Origin: Allorhizocola sp044869915
GTDB lineage: Bacteria > Actinomycetota > Actinomycetes > Mycobacteriales > Micromonosporaceae
NCBI GenBank assembly: GCA_044869915.1
Contig: JBIOYB010000369.1
Span: forward strand, 5,236-69,235
Direction of reading: 5' to 3'
Length of the DNA stretch: 64,000 nucleotides
Of this stretch, positions 47,501 to 48,323 are shown piece after piece (positions within the stretch are counted from its first letter, which is position 1; each line of letters opens with the position of its first letter). The notes beneath the pieces are model-generated. The model was not told the DNA's origin and did no database searches. It saw only the letters and a program-made list of their open reading frames with translations. The position numbers were made by a program, and so were the translations under genes.

Positions 47501-48155
47501 CTCGCACGGCCACTGGAAGAACGACGGATTCGCCCCGGGCATGCGGGTGCGCATCGACGGCGTGGGCGACTACAAGATCGCGTCCCTTTCGGGCGGCGTC
47601 ATGGAGTTCACCAAGCAGACGGCGTTGCCGGCACTGGGCACCAGAAAGGTCACGGTCACCCAGATCGCGGCCGTGGTCACCTTTACGACGGCGAACTGGT
47701 ATGTGGCGCAACGGGTGGAGCTCATGGCCGACCCGTTCTGGGTGGTGCCGGCGGAGCGGGAAAACCTCAAGACCTACCCGGTTTCCACCCATGTGGACTC
47801 GGACAACCGCGGCGACTTCTCCTATTCGTCGAGCTGGGGCATGGGCTGGGATCCCTGCACGGGCCTTGCCCTGCCGGGGGAGAAGGACCCGTCGTGGCAC
47901 CACGGCTGGCTCAGCCTCTCGGCACCCGACGCCGATGCCACCGCAATTGATGCGGCGGCCACAACGGAGGCCACCGCAGCCGATGTCGCCGCCTCCACCA
48001 CCGAGGAGCCGGCCGGGTCAGCCGCTGAGCCGACCGCCTCGGCTGAGCTGGCCGCCTCGGCCGAGCTGGCCGCCGCCCCCGCGGATGGGGGGCAGGCCGT
48101 CCCCTATGGATCGGCCGACGCCGCCCGCCGCGAAGACGAATTGCTGCTCGTCTAA
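17523..48155 (+). CDS. Giant secreted multidomain protein, 10,210 residues (adhesin/protease-like)
   Basis: One uninterrupted frame of 10,211 codons with normal G/C-ending codon use, starting at ATG 17523 behind AAGGGG. Order of parts: signal peptide (cleavage near AVA-AP, residue 31); matrixin-like domain with HEIGHVLGLGH (H268) and Met-turn GLMSE; Pro-rich linker (300-367); second metalloprotease motif HEAGHLLGLEH (H502); zinc phospholipase C-like domain (about 545-740). Then beta-helix (1515-2570), FG-GAP propeller with helical insert (2600-3170), long ~53-residue repeats (3180-7430), 'GLxDGxxY' modules, RTX-like motifs, Calx-beta-like domains and an Ala/Thr/Glu-rich tail. No LPxTG, SLH or C-terminal membrane helix. 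Similar giants are known as adhesins or 'beta strand repeat' proteins. Function here is inferred: an extracellular, Ca- and Zn-binding surface or matrix protein. Confidence 0.9.
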   Translation: MRVRLMLAATAASACLASSVMLSIPASPAVAAPEQSKPATTTVDPQTLRPELLRGLLLLRELRLLAVRGQIGPMTDKSAAAAAKLPTGGNAKTLTNVELEIVVAGAAANYVWLIDRDKTTVADLKPFAHEAVAALVASGKATLNGQALDALVASVVVAYSSRPAERSAHNQFTEFLHAASAPVDALADVSVTEAQLEAAADQAKADWAAKYPDEDFGSLSFQIGDLDGLELASASGNTITIDGNAAGFGWSVSYSDGDRMHLVTAIRHEIGHVLGLGHEGQGLMSETLSPGAVKQVPAPEPPAEADPPADPPATDPPATDPPATDPPATDPPATDPPASDPPATDPPASDPPATDPPAAEPAQPQPQVFYVNMTGAQNVSYLGPTTIHGINVPAFTAPAHLQGSEAAIGAALINVLNQAFAGRNVIFTLQLPAAGSEYSTIFVGGMSNAFPGGAGALWGVSEAVDTGNLNRNDKAFVFSGSTPQVAKTVATYAADLARFVAHEAGHLLGLEHGHGADHEVSGALHEVAWKPYTHVEIAKDVRQDILADGKLTINGHAYTVHPTLAFAIEHHPSYFYAGAVGPDGFPDLVMGQSQVHPIDTGTWLARVMDMAWQAQSDGSFSNVERLQLLAWAYGYAVHAAGDFWAHTLVNEFTEGVFPGVGELTSDERDLANAIRHFMIEGYLGDATPGFDNNPDRTLLPDGDVSDDSTAAIEFAAPMRFIYETLIKPFPGDPTAEASTPVTTISASGHTFIRTVGSFLADGFRVYPTGPGQVFQAFGFTNAANKGWFHVVSVTDLVLTVAETLVTETGTGDEWLAMQGSRGIIIDSAVVMQRQVDSARALANAGKPALTQSFQQIALAVITLLTDGNPSTNPTATQIDNLFRAYLDEWSGSIGNAFRRWGELGLATTKAMFDPGTRRHWQNQVGENHGADVDPSRADAEDLSIMDVFLLELDDPNHDGLKNDSFITNVLLPMFGVPAVLGDLQEVLGAFAELIDDVIVGPARLALNPLFESLDELKQIPREFVKKLIEQRFGIPFDLFEQLVGLANKMDLATVTVGNTVIPIFKRGDHAKVDAYMGIQGQAHSAPMDPSLVNRPGMTFYSGAVQQLDDNVEFNKALFAPYRNSVVLTKMLLLHEVNIPGVTSTTSLGQLSKLVNDSLADLGQPTGYDFSKLHLVGNHGGNVMTATLPLGAGATTSQIRVFGMFFDNITTLMTRPTDSLPWLRSIDGDKVWRSNTHTTTTILYRVSQPYADNAQFAWTQTGLAAGQYVIQASWLANVTQRFEDPFCAPGDQACRDAFDAKIHELDLQPSENAIYDIFDGTTLIGSFVVNQRTFNAQFVDPTDRVSFDTLGTVVISSGTLRVVLRKGTLGSDPETIARRRLQSLIAGPLRLVSASGAASRLQLTRNPSTLAVIPVAGQTFTETGTLVTGYEDPAQVWNDLVYSTGNGNFTFWESAILRPVFRALFRDWQNGALQFPDLGDPTSPDPNAVGPIPLGGTTGPYGSPFEQTAPVTPAAPQVISGNVVITVTSGDFTTDGMIGDPLTGLDTLVLNVAGNVFINGNIGGGGLFSIIINAGGMIVIAPGVIIHTRQLGTGNPRDGPSIGDSGDITLNGAAIVIGAGAAVLAHATNGFASGDVRLRAEKVQSITWFAGVIGFTNPFDGAAVALGAGTAVSGRDIVITSHASNSMTADENVLSPADFGLFEELAQVVQTFLAQFQGQAIALLATARASISVGSGSILSADRDILISALAEADITLRTIGRHYGLTLARSAPVATVGIGDGAMLTAGRLVDLAARTVNDLEVVTIVPAGGDVAGLSVAMGVARGRSEVLVQGGSAITAQTVNVTAENTNSYVTLAGNLTGAFGAGAALGFYQSTATAIVSGFVTATSLTVLARSRNLVDQTRSFAIVQIPVAPSALLTALSNFLRGINLSVGNANLPRVTVGAAITLAESENRAIALIGDGARLILGSLLVRALAEEHFQSSAVSLAASGATGVAAALNWSRVANQASAFIAHNAIVDVSHRIEISAKADVLSAGPVFDPTGPVATALLPLLSMLATMPFDTFAHSAAAGPNAAISGAVNYFDVYNMAAAGVAPGAWLNQLLPSAADQDVVIDSVATVEAIHLTGTRTPLSNSAASVGGNVSVVFIDNYARSYADDRVLLTVARDLTLHSLTVTRVLAIVVEGGAATDVAVDGAFSFVTIGHESLSGIEDRATVRAGRNILLHADNATRSVNIAGARAVAQSVGVGVAVALTILARPRALADRVELGTDDRPIGGSSVNAVIGNVTEAMGAIGTGGVIGSVNAGGTLTLRATNDTNGPVANKFWTLATAGAAGTGTPGSGAPASDPFHGLDSGLGFSGDVAMNIVHRRTEAAIRDVGTVTTLVLLLDASDSPVLVGAAGTSVAGNNLGIGGAFVGNTLTARTKAYTQDTTLNVPSVSVLANTAATILSFADGGSGTAQGGSVAGSAILVTTDDLALAALGDRTRALSLVGTTLVRARSTVDATSEAGAFSFTVNGILALGAALGRHNIGNAAHAFVGQNAFLTVAGDLQLSASTSERIRSHVASLAEALRPGEPIRVYQNRGPPNQFPNGTSVGTPRLVTSVALGDLDGDGDLDLVTGNFGQFNRVYLNDGTGAFDSGEDIGTDLLLFLAALRAPTAQQVLNSQVPDFTTAIALSDVDGDGDLDVVAANYLQPGRVYLNNGKGKFFAGIDFTEAGLLASDVALGDLDGDGRPDAVVTTLGQGNRLYRNIGGGSFAAAQMLRSQAHPTAQENDFSTSVALGDMDRDGDLDIIVGNVGLDLSWLVDRALIGIEDLVEDAIVFIGDLIQRGLVSLIDLVESGLLNLLDFLGAREVSIADLVNSGLTNLQELVRRGLLGLPDFVDRPISRADLISSGLVTAEQLDSVFGPGVDPSITALVNSGLVLLRQLVLDQLVRLEDLAPGSTTIPLGDLVNSGAVTLRDLVREGITDLQDLVRDRLDVRRLIDSGLADLGDLINNNLIPRDQIDLSNLSLDDLRDALRVGAASRVYVNGGGAAPLAMRFTNRVDITTAPTQAIAVGDVDRDGDLDIVFGNTLAAPRFARNTTATPGGPITFTVTSVGSDNALTQAVALGDIDGDGDLDLIVGNLGTENRLHRFNNGAFGAGEDITGDEHWTTSAALGDLDRDGDQDLVVGNAKPNVGIAGSVSSIVTNADVRAYIAAGAVVLVTQTISVLADDRTDIVSTTGAGVDGSTISIGASFSHVQIGRNVQAYVSGTTNSSTLTVQATSGDVISSHAVGKVTAQELGLVASVAFTEIGGLTEASIRDSANVVATNVFVIVGYTSDIFGRAGAVAGSATVSLGAAGAIVLTKATHYANIRGGATVVTATGNIVVDAHSTELYRLRAGAVGVGTLGIGGSAAFAITGSVTRATIETGSTTTSGLDVTVSATRQATVNTIAGAAALGVLGGIGISGAGTYTHAAQTDATASGIVNAGRDLLVRATATDSIFALAAGFGLGLAAGVAASVALVATAAQTRARIDGATIVAGRDVLVGATHQVEVDSFAGVAAAGLLLGTGAAASVTMLADRTEAVIGGNAHVRAGNHLMVQASSAEEVDAFGAGVGIALLLTVNVSGVLVLADPVTLAHIDAALIEVDGNVIVSAVRVSEVDAFAGVVGAALVAGVGASGSVVRHGEQTEAFLGAGADVRARGVTGTSMVRVDRTPTGLPLSRPIRGVAIIALSFKDVASISVGGSASIGASLAVSLNLTVIGGATRAYVANGAKAGLFPSGVPPPHADQIVVVLADDTTVIAGFAGALSASIAAGVGAGIDAHTIVNTVEAAVAGEVAAQLDVEIRALSIHDVLSISASLDIAIVTAVAGAGGVHLVAPTTRAIVTATGIVTALGSVVVVADALTDLDVIAGVASTSTIGAAASAGLVLLGKKTEALVNGRVTALGTRPGISTNTGRFIVTHTADLAHIPGMAGALLLTVVGFVFENPIRDALEQLFDFDGELEFLDITPVDAPPVDPDWTGARHVALERATVRGLSVTATSRDDLDTLVLGFASSSIIAAPELSAAAVVTASRTTARVGLDARVNAATVQIVAGSDIFAFLLTGGASVVGTVGAAAGGAAGIALLSDTTEANVGDTAIVNSDNDILVLALASQDVLVVSAGFAASGRVTHFTAEVSLSMAAVRSHTRAYVNGTARLEAQGNVLILAVDTTDIDLIAGSAVFGQSVVGVGIGATLAIIAKDTQAFVGTGATVIAHGLTPGFISVLRDQVDPTFASKLIKGVGVQARSFDNVFSIAAAGTSSNAVIGVSGAISIVLADSRTTVTVDGTIIAPTISLVAAGQTVVFGLPVNVTQGVLTAGVGLDAGVIDNSIQTIVDSHANLQATIDIEILALSRIEVDSFIANVGSSDFAGINIIASIYRIRADLPDPLKDLNPFSSESITVKLDDLLARFTQPGGNGLRDIIGGYANIVPAIGDLGQLFDDLAPDAPVSGGMAGPVRGLGAVARVRGTVHANNDVLIAARERTDVAQDTATAALIVFIITQASGNTDPINLRPDRAFLAAGGKATAIVESDANVSAGRDVIISAAVENDHTALAATANLTTANVVEAGVDHATVTAGRNVNINASEDTMTVAWAILPQFDGLQMKEGKNTVRNTVRAFVRNAANVTAAGTVSITATDDTVALVVANAMTLGKEGPFSGKVPATGYARAINDVANTVSAFIEGSRVLGPNGVLVRAESDPTLVTVALGIAEATQWAVLAGSWSTNTIASIIGAHISASSDVDAPAGTVRVEANDDANIVAIAGNAAIADGKFAIGGTLAQNEIRTTVTASITASTVDALLVEVIAIEDGDITSIAIGVQVADQGAIGGSVTTNEIADNVSAFISAGARVTAGTVRVTASDDTALFALAGSAAASTGFGAGGASVSLNKSSTKVRAYITGSGTVVTATTGNIELLAFSSPRLESITAAGSGSETLTAAAAIAKNDITDVVTEAFISDQATVVAAGTVSLTALDDSLIRVIAASGSGASSVSGAASIALNKIASRTAAYITTGAQVTGASVRLRAGATASTLTAPPTVVGDAIALLGLGLSSIPTARIEAVVIAGTGSGSVAVGASIATNELRMVIEAFISAGARVTGTTLVEAVDASGIAVFAGFGAGSGTAAGGAVVATNDIRNTLRAFVTDQGTTVTGNRLDVRADSSTIIKSTALVGAGAGSFAGTGSVALNDIANTVEANISAQATVNAIVGMAAIDASQISSLAAAGAGSGGGALTGALSTNKIANLVRAFVNASAVVTGAELRAIANENATIRNTAAGGGGAAYFSLVGSLAVNEIDNTVEAFAASSARILASGLIEFNASDTSVISSLSGQGGGSGGVSIGAAGAYSTIKNKTRAYIDNATVTSTAGSILVIARQRPAILSIAVGGTGALYAGIAGSVVANKVTTTTEASIRNNAVVTADGSVVVSAMLDLGDVFAEPLSLSDLAGAQALISQSTDGINSFAGAAAGGLGGAAGSVIYNVIANVTRAFVIDSIVVALGHGAAVGIARYNPDNGVLDTEFINGLAVVATSREDIDVITVTLAGGFIGLGGDVSFNKITDTTEAFIARSTINSAANFGASVIVRAHQETEIDIFGLGAVGGAGAAVGVVDSTQILNDTRAFIGAGATVYAASAEVSARTREDLYAFLIGAGGGFIALVGSVAANSIASNTDAFIQSADVFSLGAIAILAENNTSITVNTVAAAGGVGAAGGAIAVSSIKNTTRAQSLGAHLTAAGLISITADSTEKITGHVATLAGGLVALGASVFVHSIETITEARVVSFGLRDSLLQAGSVRISATDLGRLEAIVGGAVGGFGAAGAAVTVGALRNRVVAEVGPRTSIAAVGTVEILATSHHEIDTTVISGVGGVIALNAAVAVMSLGGAVDEVASQEFGVDGLLPKANADLSMRHPALVEGLSYFFAAPADVDSAANTVHLAGHTFVNGDAVVYTTGNSGGTGKVGGLDEGRIYYIRVLAGDLITLHRTRADALAAINAIDLDASASSGTQHAFSKAGDLGREIDGENHSPTIDSAIDPGRTVPGAITGAFVQDAAGAGTAAIIVAGGLITIRAIHTYDVDVLVGSATGGLGAAGAAVGIVKIQNRTHAFAGAFTKLTGSGIEISASDLQVGADSTVKAYSATGGLVAVSLAQGSIDVTLEVRAFLAAGAVANAPAGQVTISAISITKAFALLAGITGGLLAIRLALTRATVAGTTEAYVDGAINAATMLVNVDATQTAYAEIITAGGGYASIALSKATAQVTAAGRAGLRSQADVRLTGAGTITSGGTKSATSKAWGINGGLVEISGLFAESKVTGTTQAFVHNGAGFSGASLTVRATSDYDAFALTLLIGIGLLSVGGSSTDATVSGTGEAVVAGLVTVTGALVIDAVSTMDATVEAHGGGAGLVRVALIFATARVTGATTAHLTGTTNAGSVSVTANGTYKAKANSFSLGVGLLTVGVVNIDAIVSGSVDAHIGTPQTTVQSGSVFVGATSSMTATADSHGFVGGIISVGVMLPTAEVSGVTRAWIGEGAVVNAGDITVQARAPVQRAEADAKVLNIGVVAVQVIESKATVSALVEAFIGAQAGAQSTTGATINSTGTVTVSAWAFMSADATSNGFGGGGVAVNAMTPTATVNGTTRAYVRDGVALSAAALNVHAGTTAERVRYEATATSIVVAIALVGVGVINADATISGVAEAFLGAPGGIAGAGPAGNRIVVTGVITVGAASLMNATSVADATGFGAVVIAVTNPESKSNGTTRAYAGDHTNVSAAALTVNADSIANSTATTKTMTVGIVAGNGSDPVARIGSVVEAYLGKNANAALNGVLVVITITGPVTLGAVSVNTATAKTDRGSGAVVDITLMNPNSIVNGVTRTYVGPETNLQASSITGTANATSTAKSTADITNIGLVGISNVNVDSSASHLTQAFIGDDALVTVTGLISLIATALNVATSTSERFGLGLVDLGDYDVTARIFGETAAFVGDGATVRAQSLVLRATATHTPTATAVSVGIAAIGLGGVTAIAEDRGSVFAHIGPRFGTGAADPSDPTDVLTNGAGGVDVRAELTSTVRAVTDVLGVSALLSGVATGTFATSLAQARAFLGDRARIAAGVGAVSFTTFARVSAVADGTAVGVGAGIAAGNAAAIATVNPTVGAGTVGGGSISGRAVTFSVFLNIDPNTGAALRPARSGLADAAGNPLPGEQPVGPAYATVRLTSAAVVGAGAQGTVVAQDIPVVELIVGFGTSITAAEAVIARTFAFIRGEADARSFSAGLAVGIGSTTGAAIAGGSVTTAFNGNIVSAASLSVTSFVDASSFVFGRATSLSIGVGAADANVGAKTVTVITTSIGGTVNVSGNVLVRTDALTDSRAVSSAFAGGLLVGASGSSVRANNAAVVASRIGGHVTSGGNVQIIAFHNFDGTGFITGRGAFASTETITGGIVSVGSATVEAFANATVTAAVDASGTITVVLGQLEIVAKSGNIADTRLKSRSGGIVTVSSGSPRPTASGTVNAGLFGHVRQGTNGIGARGITILGEILAFAVSVLDTASGGGVTVDSANSQAISAPVLNVQLGGPGSRIIVSDDIIVTGVATTDADSTTDGRSGGVVRVSSYSSRVDNNPTVNVSIGAGANITAGDEIHVRSAHGRISGSVSDGTIVSIDTSGDFLELGAVVNGAAVAAKHGLTTGDVVTYRAKGNAAIGGLADGRTYGVIVRDDFTVHLGSVFDGVAVDTLRDELIFGSFVPDLSTSDPDDFKFVAAQHNLETGDYIYYFAPGGVAIPGLIHGKRYRVTKVDGSRLKLLDPDLPAPSANAGGHQVDSDANRVNTPNTFTDGQAVTYHAPSARRFSSMLVDAAVDAQLRLLLDVVGDETVIRTDNNDIIYLGTDTNGDGLPDVGHGFSTGTRVRYRATGAVIGGLSNNVDYYVIRVDAYRVRLADSFCHAVGTCVDDKGTPETEDDEIIPQQALSLSPNKSVSGRGVVHSLVRSAELEIGGLVDGRVYFIANADGSGFQLRFSPGGSIVDLDATGLFGGIHHFEVEGVDLTGSGSGLHALVMDLTGGLSGRQKLDGVTGATVLSGAPSGDGIPTASATGSGGGVIDVNGATARAFSTVTTNLTVGAGAQVTAFTITLETDSLLLLSATANGRGIGGLSFGDADAKAFAVHNSTILIEAGARLVSLGNTTIRAVTDTRVSAYAKTGTVGLGSTADADAQVDIDYTTRIHILGEIQAFGLLLGEAITRIDGDAQARAEAGGIGADADANDDGGRGANPHARGVRVGLNSALTQIELGGTAVLRGGSVVLNAFVDGVRIYSFSKAYAAAAGADSDATSNAHYQGSAEILLRSGSRILANDAVELRAWHFNVNLDSVADAECDCGGGDTDGTANLRYYTYSQIIGEDGSIIQTTTLLVSAMQFMGFHYRARSDGGWLDGGDADANVDVQPRREIHWNTTVIMLGEPNPLLIIDRFGTIIAKSRNVSVRAYNPANGTFSGPLAIGQTIPIGHWIIVDPIVYDESGYAKFEANVDDHLPNSIIDNGAGEFLVKDTWDSVTITNYSDRNLFIGAIDVLSSAADPLVEVFVDEITFEFDIRHLFPLTQIEIWNLNPPGFTVGASDIILDGLIDNPIGRTSIRNVRGNILTNDDEDVEIIRTNILELDSDTASVGRQTPGRAPLTIELVRFRDMDGVIHDIVVNAEAFGDLVLDITAVRRTGEAANTPFVITIARLVAGDDVDIVFNDARQGFDSGDVAGVLVRLYDPPSTTPYHEQVYFWHFRPDPDPLPEPLLTILRAFGSINTELDSTFVIIEVRAGDDIDLCHVTTTGSEAKLCATTGGQDTRVNLIAGTDVAWTGGSANAATPQIDITTNGFIIATELVGDMLVGHIHSTMDNVTLTSPQRILDSGSLPTIDVTAQSITMTAGTGGILGGVGLPNDYLEINVDRNGTTPPGVLTVHDVFAPTLGVYLIELTGTMHVALVRTRGDVSLTTVAGSIVDANAGGAGNEDADVIGRTIDIDANGEGASIGDASGYNDLDIDSSCLIYACGLGTVGLEATRSIFVTETDAMLRLVLAYAFTGDIRITVRESAADTDEDLDLLASGAVRFTETGVRPVTIGQIYAVLGWVTLLVGDDVTTSPNSEILAFKDIDIVGDHLNLDPGYGSTMLLRGAIVAGCVPGLCVLTKQTNSPLYVTRIYTQSDVDTVQFGDQNESYIYLGSKTRVYTGGGEDRLTVFFLQTMNVAVGHTLTLDGQGGSDYYTVYTTGSQAVGRWYHYVINVLDTGAADDGVDELAIYGRDSAPSSGTDDTFLLRRVSCIDTEAPYSCASPTETADRPAFVALLYGDSSRYRDGTANNEPTTNLARINYDTAINGRIHVYGLGGNDYFASDDTSANVSLYGGAGADEFQIGQIFRHRRDVASGGLAPQDVFPNQVDTTRGWLSPGISAPMIIHGGTGDDRFIVFSNQAELRLEGDSGDDRFIVRAFALAGCDDDDVRYVVNAPVSVDGGTGDDKLTVVGTEFRDDFVVTGQAIQGAGLHVRYQRNIDVVEIDADWGNDEFFVRSTADDVTYKLTGGGGIDIVHCDGDVVRDIVVRELEGLSGVVGHLIKSNDNGYDCIVVDGIDLNVADGTHGNVIVTETNGHTTIGEGGSVQIDKYFIRLAAAPTATVYVTISTGRSTQEEGTGDTIWLCTGLSDAECDAAEEFQRSIVVNGVVTAVARRGSVLTYVFTPENWNIDQAVYVYAVNDPLAEGTRTVAVNHSVISADARYNAAAVRNVEVTVRDNDRPDAHVIAVRPGTAIEDRRTLVLEGNATHGIVDELHISLAKAPTSGTVVIKLTLDDTAEDELILLNLAADLRFNLTNKTITFTAANWNIPVRIGITAKDDSRREDTMTGFITFSRHSSSTDAGYVFDPVRAAVEIHDNDSQGVLVQESDGSTLVVSGGATDDYTMRLTKAPSHTVLIPITTDGLTDVLTIDGVPVVYQLIGSWAGGLFVNGTVTFDPANFRLTRSHGHWKNDGFAPGMRVRIDGVGDYKIASLSGGVMEFTKQTALPALGTRKVTVTQIAAVVTFTTANWYVAQRVELMADPFWVVPAERENLKTYPVSTHVDSDNRGDFSYSSSWGMGWDPCTGLALPGEKDPSWHHGWLSLSAPDADATAIDAAATTEATAADVAASTTEEPAGSAAEPTASAELAASAELAAAPADGGQAVPYGSADAARREDELLLV
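18060..18400 (+). other. Giant protein: matrixin-like zinc metalloprotease domain
   Basis: Residues about 180-292. HEIGHVLGLGH spans 268-278 (ligands H268, H272, H278; catalytic E269), followed by GLMSE at 282-286 as Met-turn. The preceding WSVSYSDGDRMHLVTAI resembles the strand that leads into the active helix in matrixin-like domains of giant surface proteins. The domain is shorter than secreted M10 enzymes. Confidence 0.75.
18420..18623 (+). repeat. Giant protein: Pro/Asp/Thr-rich linker (DPPAT repeats)
   Basis: Residues 300-367 are mostly DPPAT/DPPAS pentapeptides. At DNA level they form near-identical 15-bp units that should be prone to slippage. The segment would be an extended, rigid spacer between the two protease-like domains. 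Confidence 0.9.
18624..19154 (+). other. Giant protein: second HExxHxxGxxH metalloprotease-like domain
   Basis: Residues about 368-544, beginning VFYVNMTGAQNVSY. HEAGHLLGLEH at 502-512 has all three histidines and the glutamate. The next residues HGHGADHE add more possible metal ligands. No clear Met-turn methionine follows, so activity is less certain than for the first motif. Confidence 0.65.
19155..19740 (+). other. Giant protein: zinc phospholipase C-like domain
   Basis: Residues about 545-740. H570/H571, D587 in FPDLVMGQ, H596 in VHPIDTGTW, and H638-x3-D642-x3-H646 in HAAGDFWAH are placed like the metal ligands of the zinc-dependent phospholipase C/P1 nuclease fold. HFMIEGYLGD follows. 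The activity is inferred from the motifs only. Confidence 0.6.
22060..25230 (+). other. Giant protein: FHA-like beta-helix region
   Basis: Residues about 1514-2570. It opens with GNVVITVTSGDFTTDG...GNVFINGNIGGGG, where short hydrophobic strands with Gly/Asn turns recur every 18-25 residues as in filamentous-haemagglutinin helices. It then passes into longer repeats in which a strand such as 'VNVTAENTNSYVTLAG' alternates with Gly/Ala-rich segments. Confidence 0.6.
25318..27025 (+). other. Giant protein: seven FG-GAP/VCBS calcium-binding blades
   Basis: The motif (L/V)GD(L/V/I/M)DxDGDxDxxxxN occurs seven times: near 25332, 25541, 25690, 25858, 26685, 26845 and 26989. DxDGDxD is a Ca-binding loop, and seven blades is the count of an integrin-alpha-type propeller. 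Four blades precede and three follow the helical insert at 25929-26575. Confidence 0.8.
25929..26575 (+). repeat. Giant protein: 11-residue Leu-rich helical repeats inserted in the propeller
   Basis: Residues about 2803-3018. Units such as VESGLLNLLDF, VNSGLTNLQEL, VRRGLLGLPDF, VNSGLVLLRQL and VREGITDLQDL share V-x-x-G-L-x-x-L-x-(D/E)-(L/F). About 15 units run nearly back to back, with two longer breaks near GPGVDPSIT and APGSTTIP. No Gly-rich beta repeat interrupts them. Confidence 0.8.
27060..39800 (+). repeat. Giant protein: array of ~53-residue Gly/Ala-rich beta repeats
   Basis: Residues about 3180-7430. The unit is recognised by N-x-(I/L)-x-N-x-(T/V)-x-A-(F/Y)-(I/V) followed by an acidic/Ser strand and a Gly/Ala-rich strand. 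Between successive 'NDI/NEL/NKI' positions I counted 52, 54 and 52 residues around 32815-33300. On this period the region holds on the order of 80 units. Unit sequences are too diverged for the DNA to form an obvious tandem repeat. Confidence 0.75.
35340..35600 (+). other. Giant protein: first 'GLxxGxxYYI' module
   Basis: Residues about 5940-6026: VVYTTGNSGGTGKVGGLDEG followed by RIYYIRVLAGDLITLHRT. It interrupts the ~53-residue repeats and matches the cluster at 40500-41690. Confidence 0.6.
40500..41690 (+). other. Giant protein: cluster of four 'GLxDGxxYyVI' modules
   Basis: Residues about 7660-8056. GGLADGRTYGVIVRDDFTVHL, PGLIHGKRYRVTKVDGSRLKL, GGLSNNVDYYVIRVDAYRVRL and GGLVDGRVYFIANADGSGFQL are four versions of one module, each preceded by a strand such as VVTYRAKG or RVRYRATG. 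Module length is about 80-150 residues. Confidence 0.6.
45596..46060 (+). repeat. Giant protein: RTX-like Gly/Asp motifs
   Basis: Residues about 9358-9513. GLGGNDYF, YGGAGADEF, HGGTGDDRF, EGDSGDDRF and DGGTGDDKL follow the hemolysin-type GGxGxDxx pattern, though spaced rather than consecutive. They would bind calcium and may promote folding after export. Confidence 0.7.
46378..47790 (+). other. Giant protein: Calx-beta-like domains
   Basis: Residues about 9619-10090. Three successive stretches share the Calx-beta ending, e.g. VTVRDNDRP and VEIHDNDSQG, preceded by TFTAANWNIPVRIGITAKDD and TPENWNIDQAVYVYAVND. The domains bind calcium in other extracellular proteins. Confidence 0.6.
47913..48152 (+). 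other. Giant protein: low-complexity C-terminal tail
   Basis: About 80 residues of Ala, Thr, Glu, Asp and Ser (for example SAELAASAELAAAP), ending in EDELLLV. No sorting signal, cell-wall-binding repeat or membrane helix is visible, so release into the medium or non-covalent attachment is more likely than covalent anchoring. Confidence 0.8.
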
Positions 48156-48323
48156 CCGCTTGCTGCACGCCCTGCTCGACGGGACGGATGCGCCGGCCCT
48201 GGCTGGGCCCGCGCATGTTTATGGCAGTCGAGCGTGGGGCTCACTGGTCGGGTGTCGGGGTCGGCGTTCTCGACGTGCGGGCAATCTAGCCGGGTTCCAG
48301 CGACGCGCGGATACCATCGATTT
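48156..48323 (+). promoter_or_regulatory. Gap with a leaderless -10 box for SDR copy 2
   Basis: TACCAT (48312-48317) is followed by 6 nt and ATG 48324. The upstream base context ACCATC-5 nt-ATG is shared with SDR copy 1 (13852-13864). No strong terminator hairpin for the giant gene was found in this 168-bp gap. Confidence 0.4.

Noticed and set aside
17523..48155. Giant gene as a polyketide or peptide synthetase
   Set aside because: No ketosynthase, adenylation or carrier-protein motifs; it has a signal peptide and beta repeats instead.
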